Shown here: positions 8,325 through 17,253 of the stretch, in pieces
Numbering within the stretch: the stretch's first letter is position 1
How the letters are laid out: the number at the start of each line of letters is the position of its first letter
Source: Candidatus Tokpelaia sp.
GTDB taxonomy: Bacteria > Pseudomonadota > Alphaproteobacteria > Rhizobiales > Rhizobiaceae
Length of the DNA stretch: 64,000 nucleotides
Assembly: GCF_008636115.1 (NCBI RefSeq)
Contig: NZ_QLZD01000018.1
Location: 38,318-102,317 of the forward strand
Direction: 5' to 3'
Program-made: the position numbers and the translations under genes
The notes under the pieces: generated by a model
Seen by the model: the letters and a program-made list of their open reading frames with translations, nothing else
The model's database searches: none
What the model was told of the DNA's origin: nothing

Positions 8325-9791
8325 ATGAAAGTTTCGTATTTGCTGGGTGAGGCGATTGCCGCGGATAAAAGCAAAGCCCTGGCTGAGACAATCAGTATTT
8401 CCGGGGTGGCTGATGATTCGCGTAAGGTGAAAGCGGGCTATGCTTTTTTTGCCATTGCCGGCAACAGCACCAATGGCCAGGCCTATGCGCAAGCGGCAGA
8501 AAAGCAGGGCGCTGCGGTGATTATTGCCGAAAAAGGCGCTGATTTGGGGGCGCGCGCTATTCCCGTTATTTATGTGCAAAATATTCGCCATTTGCTGGCA
8601 CTTGCCGCTGCCCGTTTTTACCATAGCCGGCCGCAAATAATAGTGGCGGTAACCGGCACAAGCGGCAAAACCTCTGTTGCCGCCTTTTTACGGCAAATAT
8701 GGGAAAATACCGGTTTTGCCGGTGCTTCCATCGGCACTATTGGCGTGGTTGCCAAAGATTTTTCGCAAAGCGGGGCGCTGACCACGCCGGGGGCAGTGGA
8801 GCTGGCACTGCTGCTGGCGCAACTGGCGCGCAAACATATTACCCATGTGGTGATGGAGGCCTCTTCGCACGGGCTGGAGCAGTGCCGCCTGGACGGAGTA
8901 AAGCTGACAGCGGCGGGGTTCACTAATCTGGGGCGCGATCATATGGATTATCACCCGACTATTGAGGCCTATTTCAAAGCCAAAATGCGGCTGTTTGATA
9001 CGCTGTTGCCGGTGGGGGCAAAGGCTGTTGTCTTTGCCGACAGCAAATATGCCGATAAAGCTGTTGCCCATATAGAGGCGGCCGGGCGCAAGGCTTTGAC
9101 TGTCGGCCGCAAGGGCAATTTTATCAAACTGAAGCGGGTGGAGCATGAACGCTTTCGCCAATATGCGGAAATTGCGTTTGAGGACGAAATTTATGAGCTG
9201 GTTTTGCCGCTGGCGGGTGAGTTCCAACTGGCCAATGCTCTGGTGGCGGTGGGGCTGGCACTTGCCAGCTCTGTGCCGCCTGCGGCGGCGTTCCGCGCCT
9301 TGGAGCGGCTGCAAGGGGCGCCAGGGCGGTTGCAGCTTGTCGGCGCCACGGCAGCAGGGGCGCCGGTTTATGTTGATTATGCCCATAAGCCCGATGCGTT
9401 GGAAAATGTGCTGAAATCGGTGCGGCCCTTTACCAATGGGCGCATTGTGCTGGTTTTTGGCTGCGGCGGCGACAGGGATAAGGGCAAAAGGCCGATTATG
9501 GGTGAAATAGCGGTAAAACTGGCTGATATAGTTATTGTGACTGATGATAATCCGCGCAGCGAAAACGCGGCTATTATTCGGAAGCAGATTTTGGCCGGCG
9601 CGCATGGGGCGCTGGAAATCGCTGATCGGCGCGCGGCTATTCGCCATGCTGTCGGCCTGTTAGCGCGCGGCGATACATTGATTGTCGCCGGCAAAGGCCA
9701 TGAAGAAGGGCAGATTATCGGTGATAAAACTTTGCCTTTTTCCGACCAGGCGGAAGTCGCCAATGCCCTGCATCTGAGCCGGGGAGACTAA
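8325..9791 (+). CDS. murE: UDP-MurNAc-L-Ala-D-Glu:meso-diaminopimelate ligase
   Basis: 488 residues. Cytoplasmic ATP-dependent ligase that adds meso-DAP to UDP-MurNAc-dipeptide. The Mur ligase ATP loop TGTSGKTS lies at about residues 110-118. [14 protein letters not shown] and EASSHGL mark the central domain, and [12 protein letters not shown] lies at about 350. The C-terminal DDNPRSE (about 406) holds the DNPR box diagnostic of DAP rather than lysine specificity. The downstream GKGHEEGQ is also typical. The length is standard. The start at ATG 8325 follows GGGAAGAA. The murein therefore is of the DAP type, as expected for a Gram-negative organism. Confidence 0.95.
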   Translation: MKVSYLLGEAIAADKSKALAETISISGVADDSRKVKAGYAFFAIAGNSTNGQAYAQAAEKQGAAVIIAEKGADLGARAIPVIYVQNIRHLLALAAARFYHSRPQIIVAVTGTSGKTSVAAFLRQIWENTGFAGASIGTIGVVAKDFSQSGALTTPGAVELALLLAQLARKHITHVVMEASSHGLEQCRLDGVKLTAAGFTNLGRDHMDYHPTIEAYFKAKMRLFDTLLPVGAKAVVFADSKYADKAVAHIEAAGRKALTVGRKGNFIKLKRVEHERFRQYAEIAFEDEIYELVLPLAGEFQLANALVAVGLALASSVPPAAAFRALERLQGAPGRLQLVGATAAGAPVYVDYAHKPDALENVLKSVRPFTNGRIVLVFGCGGDRDKGKRPIMGEIAVKLADIVIVTDDNPRSENAAIIRKQILAGAHGALEIADRRAAIRHAVGLLARGDTLIVAGKGHEEGQIIGDKTLPFSDQAEVANALHLSRGD

Positions 9792-9937
9792 GCGCCTGGG
9801 TTACGCCCTGTGGCTGGGAGGCGGCAGGGCGCAGCAAAGAATTCGGCGGCGGGCGCGGCAAATAATCTCCGCCCGGCCTGTGCCCTGTAACAGGGCCGGC
9901 GGCGAAGTGTTGCCAGAGTTTGGGGTCAAGGCAGGAT

Positions 9938-11434
9938 ATGAGTGCGATGCGTTTATGGACAGGTGAGGCTTTGAGGCAGGCAGTGGGGGGGCGTGTGCAA
10001 GGTGTGCTGCCGCAAAGCATAAGCAATATTGCCATTGACAGCCGCCTTTGCCCGGCGGGTGCAGCGTTTTTTGCCGTTCAGGGCGAGCGGGCAGACGGCC
10101 ATGCCTATATAGCTGCCGCGGCACAGGCCGGGGCGGCGCTGGCCGTGGTGGAAGAGGCAAAACTGGGCAGCCTGCCGCCGCTTGCTCTGCCGCTCCTGGT
10201 GGTGGATAATGTGCTGACAGCGCTGGAAAATCTGGCCAGAGCGGCGCGGGCGCGGTTGCAGCCGGGTGCCTTCGTTTCGGCGATAACCGGCTCTGTCGGC
10301 AAGACTACGGTGAAGGAAATGCTGGCACGGGCGCTGGCGCCATTTGGCAGGGTGCATTTGAGCCCGGCCTCTTTCAATAATCATTTTGGCGTGCCGCTCA
10401 GTCTGGCGCGTATGCCGGAAAATACGGATTTCGGCATTTATGAAATCGGCATGAATCATGCGGGGGAAATCACTCCGCTGGTCAATATGGTGCGGCCGCA
10501 TTTGGCGCTGATAACCCGCATTGCTGCCGCTCATATGGGGCATTTTAACAGCCTGGCGGAAATTGCCGCCGCCAAGGCGGAAATTTTTAGCGGGCTTGCG
10601 CCGGGCGGCACCGCGCTTATCAACCGCGATGATGAATATTATCAATTTTTGCGAGAAAAGCTGCAAGAGATCGGTTCTTATCTGTTGCAAAGTTTCGGCC
10701 GTAACTCTGAGGCGAATTATCATATAATGGCAGGCAGTGACAAACAGCAGGCAGAAAAGCAGGAATTTGCAGTGCAGACGCCTTTTGGGCAGGAAATATT
10801 CCACTTACATGTTCAGGGCACGCATATGATGTTGAATGCGACAGCAGTCATTGCCGCTGCGGCAGAACTGGCAATTCGCCCTCAATATGAAAAACAGGGC
10901 AGCCATATTGTCAAGCCATATTTGGCGAAAATCAAAACGGCCTTGGCAGATTTTCACGCCGGGGCGGGGCGGGGGGCGCGTTATTATTTGCCGCTGCCGC
11001 ATAAAAGCGCCGCCAAGGGTGAGTTTTTGCTGATTGATGAGAGCTATAATGCCAATCCGCTTTCTATGGCTTTGGCGCTCAAAATGCTGGGGGAGGCAAA
11101 ACCGGAGGCCGGCGGCCGGCATATTGCCGTTTTGGGCGATATGCTGGAGCTGGGGCCCGAGACGCAGAGCGCGCATGAGGCGCTGGCGGCCAGGCTGGCG
11201 GCAGCAAAAGTGGAGCTTGTCTTTCTGGCCGGTGAGGCTATGCGCTTTTTACAGCAGAAGCTGCAACAGCACCACCCGGCAATAGAGGTGCATTGGCGGC
11301 CAACCGCGGCCGAACTGATTGCGCCGGTAGAAAATGCGTTGCAGGCAGGCGATTGTGTTATGGTGAAATCTTCCAATTCCATCGGCACGGCAAAGCTGGT
11401 GGCAGCCTTGCTGGCCGGCAGACAGGTGAGATAA
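9938..11434 (+). CDS. murF: UDP-MurNAc-tripeptide:D-Ala-D-Ala ligase
   Basis: 498 residues from ATG 9938, preceded by AAGGCAGG; TTG 9920 and ATG 9947 are alternatives. MurF attaches D-Ala-D-Ala to finish the UDP-MurNAc-pentapeptide. Motifs: an N-terminal domain with [21 protein letters not shown], the ATP loop [13 protein letters not shown] at about 113-126, [26 protein letters not shown] and [11 protein letters not shown] near 370, then LGDMLELG. The length is somewhat above the usual 460-480. A 146-base gap separates it from murE and holds a GCCCTGT-AACAGGGC hairpin. The same transcription unit continues to mraY. Confidence 0.93.
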   Translation: MSAMRLWTGEALRQAVGGRVQGVLPQSISNIAIDSRLCPAGAAFFAVQGERADGHAYIAAAAQAGAALAVVEEAKLGSLPPLALPLLVVDNVLTALENLARAARARLQPGAFVSAITGSVGKTTVKEMLARALAPFGRVHLSPASFNNHFGVPLSLARMPENTDFGIYEIGMNHAGEITPLVNMVRPHLALITRIAAAHMGHFNSLAEIAAAKAEIFSGLAPGGTALINRDDEYYQFLREKLQEIGSYLLQSFGRNSEANYHIMAGSDKQQAEKQEFAVQTPFGQEIFHLHVQGTHMMLNATAVIAAAAELAIRPQYEKQGSHIVKPYLAKIKTALADFHAGAGRGARYYLPLPHKSAAKGEFLLIDESYNANPLSMALALKMLGEAKPEAGGRHIAVLGDMLELGPETQSAHEALAARLAAAKVELVFLAGEAMRFLQQKLQQHHPAIEVHWRPTAAELIAPVENALQAGDCVMVKSSNSIGTAKLVAALLAGRQVR

Positions 11435-11501
11435 AGCAGGCAAAACCTGCTGTTTTTCACAGCAAAATAAAACAGGCATAAGCACAAAGGCGGCAGAGTT
11501 C

Positions 11502-12569
11502 ATGTTGTATTTTTTATCGGATTTTATCGGTATTATTCCGGGAACGGGGCTTTTCCGCTATATTAGTTTTCGCGCTGCGGGGGCGCTGATGAGTTCGGCC
11601 TTATTTGTGTTTTTATTTGGCCCGGCAATTATTGCTTCGCTGAAAATCCGCCAGGGCAAGGGTCAGCCTATTCGCGCTGACGGGCCGCAAACCCATTTTA
11701 AAAAAGCCGGCACGCCGACTATGGGCGGGCTGATGATTTTAAGCGGCATAGCAGTTTCTGCCCTGTTATGGTGTGATTTGAAAAATCTCTATTTCTGGAC
11801 AGTGCTGGGCGTCACTCTGTCTTTTGGTGCTATCGGCTTTTATGATGATTATTTGAAAGTGACCAAGGAGACAAGCCGCGGCTTTTCCGGCAAAATGCGG
11901 CTCTCGCTGGAATTTTGCTTAGGCGCTGCTGCTGCCGCTATATTTATGCGCGCCGGATCCCCCGGCCTGTCTTTCCCCTTTGTCAATTATCTGCTTAATC
12001 TGGGGGTGTTTTTTATCCCCTTCGGCGCTTTGGTGATTGTCGGCACCGGCAATGCGGTTAATTTTACCGATGGGCTGGACGGGCTGGCCATTGTGCCGGT
12101 CATGGTGGCGGCGGCTTCCTTTGCCTTGATTGCCTATGTTTCCGGCAATAGTGTTTTTGCCGAATATTTGCAGATTCACTTTGTTCCCGGCACAGGTGAG
12201 CTTACTGTGCTGCTGGCTGCGACTATTGGCGCCGGGCTGGGCTTTTTATGGTTTAATGCGCCGCCGGCGGCCATTTTTATGGGCGATACCGGCTCGCTGG
12301 CTTTAGGCGGCCTGTTAGGATCTGTCGCTGTGGCGGCCAAGCATGAGCTGGTACTGGCGGTGATTGGCGGGGTGTTTGTGATGGAGGCTTTGTCGGTTAT
12401 TATTCAGGTCGGCTATTTCAAAATGACGCGCAAGCGGGTGTTTTTAATGGCGCCTATTCATCATCATTTTGAAAAAAAAGGCTGGACGGAAAGCCAGGTG
12501 GTTATCCGCTTCTGGATTATATCCATTATTCTGGCGCTGCTGGGCCTTGTCAGCCTGAAACTGCGCTAG
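11502..12569 (+). CDS. mraY: Phospho-N-acetylmuramoyl-pentapeptide transferase
   Basis: 355 residues. Integral membrane enzyme that moves phospho-MurNAc-pentapeptide to undecaprenyl phosphate, making lipid I. About ten membrane segments are evident. Family signatures: [20 protein letters not shown] at about 56-75, the DDYLK pair of aspartates at about 115, [11 protein letters not shown] at about 187, [12 protein letters not shown] at about 262 and the catalytic-loop [13 protein letters not shown] at about 316-328. The length is exactly as expected. It is followed by a 183-base gap filled by two copies of the double-palindrome repeat before murD. Confidence 0.95.
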   Translation: MLYFLSDFIGIIPGTGLFRYISFRAAGALMSSALFVFLFGPAIIASLKIRQGKGQPIRADGPQTHFKKAGTPTMGGLMILSGIAVSALLWCDLKNLYFWTVLGVTLSFGAIGFYDDYLKVTKETSRGFSGKMRLSLEFCLGAAAAAIFMRAGSPGLSFPFVNYLLNLGVFFIPFGALVIVGTGNAVNFTDGLDGLAIVPVMVAAASFALIAYVSGNSVFAEYLQIHFVPGTGELTVLLAATIGAGLGFLWFNAPPAAIFMGDTGSLALGGLLGSVAVAAKHELVLAVIGGVFVMEALSVIIQVGYFKMTRKRVFLMAPIHHHFEKKGWTESQVVIRFWIISIILALLGLVSLKLR

Positions 12570-12578
12570 GCGGAGCAA

Positions 12579-12665
12579 GGTTGGACAGGCTGGCCTGTGG
12601 CGGTGCCCTGCGGCAAAGAAAATGCGCGGGACAGGCCGGCTTGACAGATCAGTCTGTGGCCGGCG
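12579..12665 (+). repeat. Double-palindrome repeat, two tandem copies (B1, B2)
   Basis: Between mraY and murD. B1 (12579-12605) reads GGTTGG, then ACAGGC-TG-GCCTGT, then GGCGG: one palindrome only. B2 (12629-12665) reads ACAGGC-CG-GCTTG, then ACAGAT-CA-GTCTGT, then GGCCGGCGG: both palindromes with mismatches. Same family as 2605-2650 and 14456-14496. Confidence 0.55.
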
Positions 12666-12752
12666 GGGCGGGGCGAATAAAGAATATGCGGCGTGCGGCG
12701 CCAATGAGAAAGCGTGGCGGTGCCCTCAAATGAAAAACGAAGGTAAGCGGCA

Positions 12753-14432
12753 ATGATTGCGTTGACGAGCTTTAAGGGGAAAAAACTGGCGTTGTTCGGC
12801 CTTGGCGGCTCCGGCCTTGCCACCGCCCGGGCTTTGGTTTTCGGCGGAGCCGATATTGTCGTTTGGGACGATAAGCCGCAAGCCGTAGAGGAAGCGCGGC
12901 AGGCGGGCCTGCCGGCGCAGGATTTACGCACTATTGCCTGGGGTGAGATAGCGGCGCTGGTGTTAAGCCCCGGTGTGCCGCTCACCCACCCCAGGCCGCA
13001 TTGGAGCGCCGTTTTGGCGCATAAAGCGGGGGTAGAAATTATCGGCGATATTGAACTGTTTGTGCGTGAGCGCAATGCTTTTCTGCAGAAGCACTATGAC
13101 AGCCTGCCTGAGAGGCAAAAAATGCAGGCCGGGCGCGCCTTGCAGGCGGGCAGGCCAGCCTGCGGCGGCAAGGCGCCGGCGAAGAATCCGGCAGGCGGCG
13201 GCTTGCAACAGGAAAAGGAAACGCAGGCCGGGTTGGACGGGTCAGCCTGCGGCGGCCGTTTGCAACAGGAAAAGAATATAAAAGATTTTTGCCCGTTTAT
13301 CGCTATTACCGGCACGAATGGCAAATCCACCACTACGGCGCTGCTGGCGCATATATTGCGGCGGGCCGGCTATAATGTGCAAATGGGCGGCAATATTGGC
13401 AGGCCGGTGCTGGAACTGGCGCCATTTGCGCTATCAGCCAAACAGGTTTATGTGGTAGAAATTTCCTCTTATCAGATTGATCTGACGCCGTCTCTCAACC
13501 CCACTATCGGTGTTGTGCTCAATATTACCCCCGATCATATTGATCGTCACGGCAGTTTTAGAGCCTATGCCGCGTTGAAAGAGCGGCTGGCGGTGCAAAG
13601 CGAAACCGCCATTATCGCTTATGATGACGCCCCCTGCCAGGCTATTTATGACCGGCTGAAACAGGCAGGCAAGCGGGTAATCGGCGTGGGCGCCGCGGCT
13701 GATGAAAGCGGTATAATAAACCCGCAGGATTGCTTTACTGTGCCGCGCTTTTACGCCTGGCATCTGGGCCGCTTCCGGCGAGGGGACAAGGTTTTGCCTG
13801 CTTCTGCCGCTTTGCGCGGGCGGCATAATGGGCAAAATGCGCTCTGCGCCCTGGCGGCAGCTTATGTGCTGGGAGCAAAGGGTTTTGAAAAGGGGCTGGC
13901 GGATTTTAAAGGCCTGCCGCATCGTATGGAAGAAATTGGGCAAATACTGTATCAAGGGGTAATAATCCGCTTTATCAATGACAGTAAGGCTACGAATGCG
14001 GAATCTGTCGCTCCGGCTTTGCAAAGTTACAATAATATTTACTGGCTGGCCGGCGGCCGCGCCAAAAAGGGCGGGATAAACAGCCTGTTACAGCCTGAAT
14101 ATTTGGCGCAAATGCGCCGCGCCTATTTTTTTGGTGAAGCAGCAGTAGAATTCGGCAAGAGCTTTGCGACCCATAGCCTTTTCGGCGGGCAGTCCTTTGT
14201 GGCGGATTTATACCCTTATCGGCCGGCGGAAAACCTGATCGCGGCGCTGGCACTGGCCTGGGGCGATGTAAAGGCGGATATTGCCGCCGGCAAAATTGCC
14301 AGAGGAGCAGAAGCGGTGATTTTATTGGCGCCGGCTTGCGCTTCTTTTGATCAATTTAAAAATTTTGAGGAAAGAGGCAAGGCTTTTGCCGCATTGGCGG
14401 AACAGTATAGCGGCGGCGGGCGCAGCAAATAG
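12753..14432 (+). CDS. murD: UDP-MurNAc-L-Ala:D-Glu ligase with an in-frame repeat insertion
   Basis: 559 residues, about 90 longer than usual MurD (about 465). Cytoplasmic ATP-dependent ligase adding D-Glu to UDP-MurNAc-L-Ala. LFGLGGSGLATARAL opens the N-terminal domain. The ATP loop TGTNGKST is at about 186-193, roughly 65-70 residues later than normal. EISSYQIDL, NITPDHIDRHG, GRHNGQNALCALAAAYVLG, LPHRMEEIG and NDSKATN follow in order. The extra residues (about 115-175) are rich in Gly, Ala, Gln and Cys and carry a direct repeat: LQQEK occurs twice, exactly 57 nt (19 codons) apart. This DNA matches the intergenic double-palindrome family. The insertion sits in the loop between the N-terminal and ATPase domains, where it might be tolerated. 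All catalytic motifs are intact. Confidence 0.93.
   Translation: MIALTSFKGKKLALFGLGGSGLATARALVFGGADIVVWDDKPQAVEEARQAGLPAQDLRTIAWGEIAALVLSPGVPLTHPRPHWSAVLAHKAGVEIIGDIELFVRERNAFLQKHYDSLPERQKMQAGRALQAGRPACGGKAPAKNPAGGGLQQEKETQAGLDGSACGGRLQQEKNIKDFCPFIAITGTNGKSTTTALLAHILRRAGYNVQMGGNIGRPVLELAPFALSAKQVYVVEISSYQIDLTPSLNPTIGVVLNITPDHIDRHGSFRAYAALKERLAVQSETAIIAYDDAPCQAIYDRLKQAGKRVIGVGAAADESGIINPQDCFTVPRFYAWHLGRFRRGDKVLPASAALRGRHNGQNALCALAAAYVLGAKGFEKGLADFKGLPHRMEEIGQILYQGVIIRFINDSKATNAESVAPALQSYNNIYWLAGGRAKKGGINSLLQPEYLAQMRRAYFFGEAAVEFGKSFATHSLFGGQSFVADLYPYRPAENLIAALALAWGDVKADIAAGKIARGAEAVILLAPACASFDQFKNFEERGKAFAALAEQYSGGGRSK
13124..13274 (+). repeat. Palindromic repeat copies inside murD
   Basis: Two degenerate copies of the intergenic repeat lie in frame in murD. 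Copy D1 (13124-13175) ends in GCCAGCCTGCGGCGGCAAGG, close to the right part of copy A. Copy D2 (13223-13259) reads GGGTTGGACGGGTCAGCCTG followed by CGGCGGC. D2 is flanked by perfect 15-base direct repeats TTGCAACAGGAAAAG at 13203-13217 and 13260-13274. The spacing keeps the murD frame. Confidence 0.6.
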
Positions 14433-14455
14433 GGTGCCCGGGTTGCGCGAATTGT

Positions 14456-14496
14456 GGTTGGACAGGCCAGCCTGACAGACTGGTCTGTGGCGGCGG
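14456..14496 (+). repeat. Double-palindrome intergenic repeat, copy C
   Basis: Just after murD. It reads GGTTGG, then ACAGGC-CA-GCCTG, then ACAGAC-TG-GTCTGT, then GGCGGCGGG. It is the same as copy A (2605-2650) except that the two-base loop of each palindrome is flipped (TG to CA and CA to TG). Confidence 0.6.
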
Positions 14497-14641
14497 GTGT
14501 AACCAATAATATGCCGGGTCATTAAGCTTTTTTTATAATTTGCCTTTTACAAGCTGTTTTTCAGGTGATTTGCGGGGGAGGCCGGGATAAAGATAATTGC
14601 CGCCGCCAGGAGCCGCCGGGCCAAATAAATAAAGGGAGTTT

Positions 14642-14779
14642 ATGCTGAGCCGTATGGCGAGAGCCGCTATTGCCGATTGGTGGGTTTTGCCTTTGATCAG
14701 CGCGGGTTTGCGCGGGGGTATTTTATGCTTTAAGGCAGGTCGTCCGCGCTTTTCGACGCCTAAACAAAACAAAGGGTAA
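14642..14779 (+). pseudogene. Small ORF carrying a duplicated ftsW 5' end
   Basis: 45 codons from ATG 14642 with a good AAGGGAG site. The first 14 residues (MLSRMARAAIADWW) copy the FtsW N-terminus (MLSRMDRSAIADWW) that begins at 14822, exactly 180 bases downstream. After the Trp pair the frame diverges and ends at TAA 14777. Between the two copies lies an inverted copy of the 12-base GCCGATTGGTGG (14783-14794). It is most simply a rearrangement relic. A translated leader peptide controlling ftsW is possible but unproven. Confidence 0.55.
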
Positions 14780-14821
14780 AGTCCACCAATCGGCGGCGGG
14801 TTGAAGGTTCAAGAGGTATTT

Positions 14822-15949
14822 ATGCTGAGCCGTATGGACAGAAGCGCCATTGCCGATTGGTGGTGGACAGTTGACCGCTGGATTTTGGCAGCCTGTTTGC
14901 TGTTAATGGGAGCGGGGATTTTATTTTCCTTTGCCGCCAGCCCGGCCGTGGCAATGCGGGTGGGCATTGCCGATAATTTGCATTTTGTCAAATTGCATGT
15001 CTGGTTTACCCTTGCTGCCGTGCCGGTAATGATCGGCCTTTCTTTTTTTGCGCCACGCTCTATTCGCCTGTTTTGCCTGTGTCTTTTGCTCATTTCTCTG
15101 GTGCTGCTGGTCATGACGCTGTTTTTCGGCGTGGAGACTAAAGGGTCGCGCCGCTGGATTTCGCTGGCCGGGTTTGGCATTCAGCCGTCAGAATTTATGA
15201 AACCGGCTTATGTGGTGGTTATGGCCTGGCTGTTTGCCCGGCAAACGGCAAGCGGGTGGAAAAGCCTCTATTTGCCGCCGGTTTTATTATGGGGGCTGTG
15301 CGCCGCTCTCTTGGTGGCCGAGCCGGATTTGGGGCAGACTTTGCTGATAACCCTGGTAATGGGCGGGTTATTTTTTATTTCCGGCATTCCTTTATGGTTT
15401 GTCGGCCTGCTTGGCGGCCTGGCTGTTGCCGGCGGTTTTTGCGCTTATTATGCTTTTAGCCATGTGCATGAGCGTATTGACGGCTTTTTGCATGGCGAGG
15501 GTGATACATTTCAGGTAGATGTCGGGCGTGAGGCTATTATGCACGGCGGCTGGCTGGGGCAAGGCCCGGGTGAAGGCCTGATAAAACGCATTATCCCCGA
15601 CAGCCATACGGATTTTGTTTTTTCAGTTATTGCCGAAGAATATGGTATTATTCTGTCACTGGTAATTATCGGCCTGTTTGCCTTTATTGTGCTGCGCTCT
15701 TTTTATCTCGCCATGCGGGAGCGTGATATTTTTATCCGTTATGCCATTACCGGGCTGGTTTTATTGTTCGGCTTTCAGGCCATTATCAATCTGGCGGTGA
15801 ATTTGCACCTTATGCCGCCAAAGGGTATGACTTTACCTTTTATTTCTTATGGCGGTTCCTCACTTATTGCTATTGCAATAGTGCAAGGCTGCCTGCTTGG
15901 CCTGACCCGCAAGCGGCCGGAAGGCCGGGCTTCACTTGATTTTGATTAG
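14822..15949 (+). CDS. ftsW: Septal peptidoglycan polymerase FtsW
   Basis: 375 residues from ATG 14822, preceded by AAGAGG; a TTG at 14801 is in frame but less likely. SEDS-family glycosyltransferase that polymerises lipid II at the septum together with FtsI. About ten membrane segments. Signatures: KGSRRWISLAGFGIQPSEFM at about 108-127, the periplasmic loop with GPGEG and IPDSHTDFVFSVIAEEYG at about 255-282 (the catalytic Asp is expected in this loop family-wide), and NLHLMPPKGMTLPFISYGGS at about 330-349. The length is typical for rhizobia (about 380). The upstream 389-base gap holds a repeat and a copy of its own start region. Confidence 0.93.
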   Translation: MLSRMDRSAIADWWWTVDRWILAACLLLMGAGILFSFAASPAVAMRVGIADNLHFVKLHVWFTLAAVPVMIGLSFFAPRSIRLFCLCLLLISLVLLVMTLFFGVETKGSRRWISLAGFGIQPSEFMKPAYVVVMAWLFARQTASGWKSLYLPPVLLWGLCAALLVAEPDLGQTLLITLVMGGLFFISGIPLWFVGLLGGLAVAGGFCAYYAFSHVHERIDGFLHGEGDTFQVDVGREAIMHGGWLGQGPGEGLIKRIIPDSHTDFVFSVIAEEYGIILSLVIIGLFAFIVLRSFYLAMRERDIFIRYAITGLVLLFGFQAIINLAVNLHLMPPKGMTLPFISYGGSSLIAIAIVQGCLLGLTRKRPEGRASLDFD

Positions 15950-16016
15950 GCTGATTGCAGAGAAGCCTTTTAAAGCTTAAAAGAGATTGAGGCTGGGCAA
16001 AGACAGAAGTAACAAG

Positions 16017-17144
16017 ATGGATTCAACCGGCATAAATACAAAAAAAACAGTATTTCTGGCCGCCGGCGGCACTGGCGGCCATGTTTTCCCGGCTGAGGCT
16101 TTGGGGCAGGCCTTGCAGGAACGGGGCTTTAATGTGCATATGCTGACCGATAGCCGCGCCCGCCACTTTATCATAACAGGAAAAGGCGGCATTAAAGATG
16201 ATAAAGTGCATGTTTTATCTGCCGCCACAGTGGCGGGCGGCAATCCGCTGCGTCTGGGCGGGAGTTTGTGGCAGCTTGGCCGCGGTTTTTGCCAGTCTGT
16301 GCGCCTGATACGCCGGTTTAAACCCTGTCTGGTCATGGGTTTTGGCGGCTATCCCACGGTGCCGCCGCTGCTGGCGGCGCGTTTTCTGCGCGTGCCGATC
16401 CTTATTCATGAGCAGAATTCAGTCATGGGGCGGGCAAACCGCCTGCTGGCGCGTTTTGCCCGGGCGGTGGCGGCGGGCCTGCCGCCGGCGGGGGGGCCGG
16501 CTGCCTTTTCTGCCAAAACTGTGATAGTCGGCAATCCGCTGCGCCCTTCCGTGCTGGCTGCGGCGCAAAGACCTTATCAGGCGGCAGGTGATAAGGCACC
16601 GTTTAACCTGCTGGTTTTCGGCGGCAGTCAGGGGGCGAGCTTTTTTTCCGCCATTATGCCGCCGGCGCTGGCTTTATTGCCGCCGGCTTTGCGCGCCCGG
16701 CTGGTAATCACCCAGCAGGCGCGCGCTGCCGATGAAGCAGAATTGCGCGCTGCCTATGCCAAAATGGCAATAAAGGCGGAAATAGCAGTGTTTTTTAGAG
16801 ATTTGCCGGCTTTGATTGCCAAAGCGCAGTTTATTATTGCGCGGGCCGGGGCCTCTACTGTGGCCGAAATTGCCGCTATTGGCCGTCCGGCTTTGCTGGT
16901 TCCTTATCCGCAGGCGCTGGATCATGACCAGCGGCATAATGCGCAAAGCCTGGCAGCAAGCGGCGGCGCAATAATGGTGGAGCAGGCAGCGCTGACAGCG
17001 CCGGGCCTGGCTGAAATTGTGACCAAAGCCATGCAAAACCCGCAAGATTTGGCCAGACAGGCGCAGCTTGCCGCCCGTGCCGGACAAAGAGATGCGGTGG
17101 ACAGGCTGGCCGCTTTGGTAATAAAACACTGCGCTGCCGGTTAA
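16017..17144 (+). CDS. murG: UDP-GlcNAc:lipid I N-acetylglucosaminyltransferase
   Basis: 375 residues from ATG 16017; TTG 15987 is also in frame. Membrane-associated GT28 enzyme that turns lipid I into lipid II. Motifs: the glycine-rich AAGGTGGHVFPAEAL at the N-terminus, GFGGYPTVPPLLAAR at about 102-116, HEQNSVMGRANRLLARFA, the second glycine loop FGGSQGASFFS at about 205 and the donor-binding RAGASTVAEIAAIGRPALLV followed by DHDQRHNA. The length is close to the standard 355-375. It follows ftsW after 67 bases and precedes murC by 109 bases on the same strand. Confidence 0.95.
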   Translation: MDSTGINTKKTVFLAAGGTGGHVFPAEALGQALQERGFNVHMLTDSRARHFIITGKGGIKDDKVHVLSAATVAGGNPLRLGGSLWQLGRGFCQSVRLIRRFKPCLVMGFGGYPTVPPLLAARFLRVPILIHEQNSVMGRANRLLARFARAVAAGLPPAGGPAAFSAKTVIVGNPLRPSVLAAAQRPYQAAGDKAPFNLLVFGGSQGASFFSAIMPPALALLPPALRARLVITQQARAADEAELRAAYAKMAIKAEIAVFFRDLPALIAKAQFIIARAGASTVAEIAAIGRPALLVPYPQALDHDQRHNAQSLAASGGAIMVEQAALTAPGLAEIVTKAMQNPQDLARQAQLAARAGQRDAVDRLAALVIKHCAAG

Positions 17145-17253
17145 GCCGGATTCGACAGTCAAAGGGGGGCGAGCCTTCAGGGCAAATTCTGCCCCCTGCC
17201 GTGCCGGCAGCGGCAGGAAATGAGAGAAACGAAGCAAAGCGAGGAGTGTCCTT

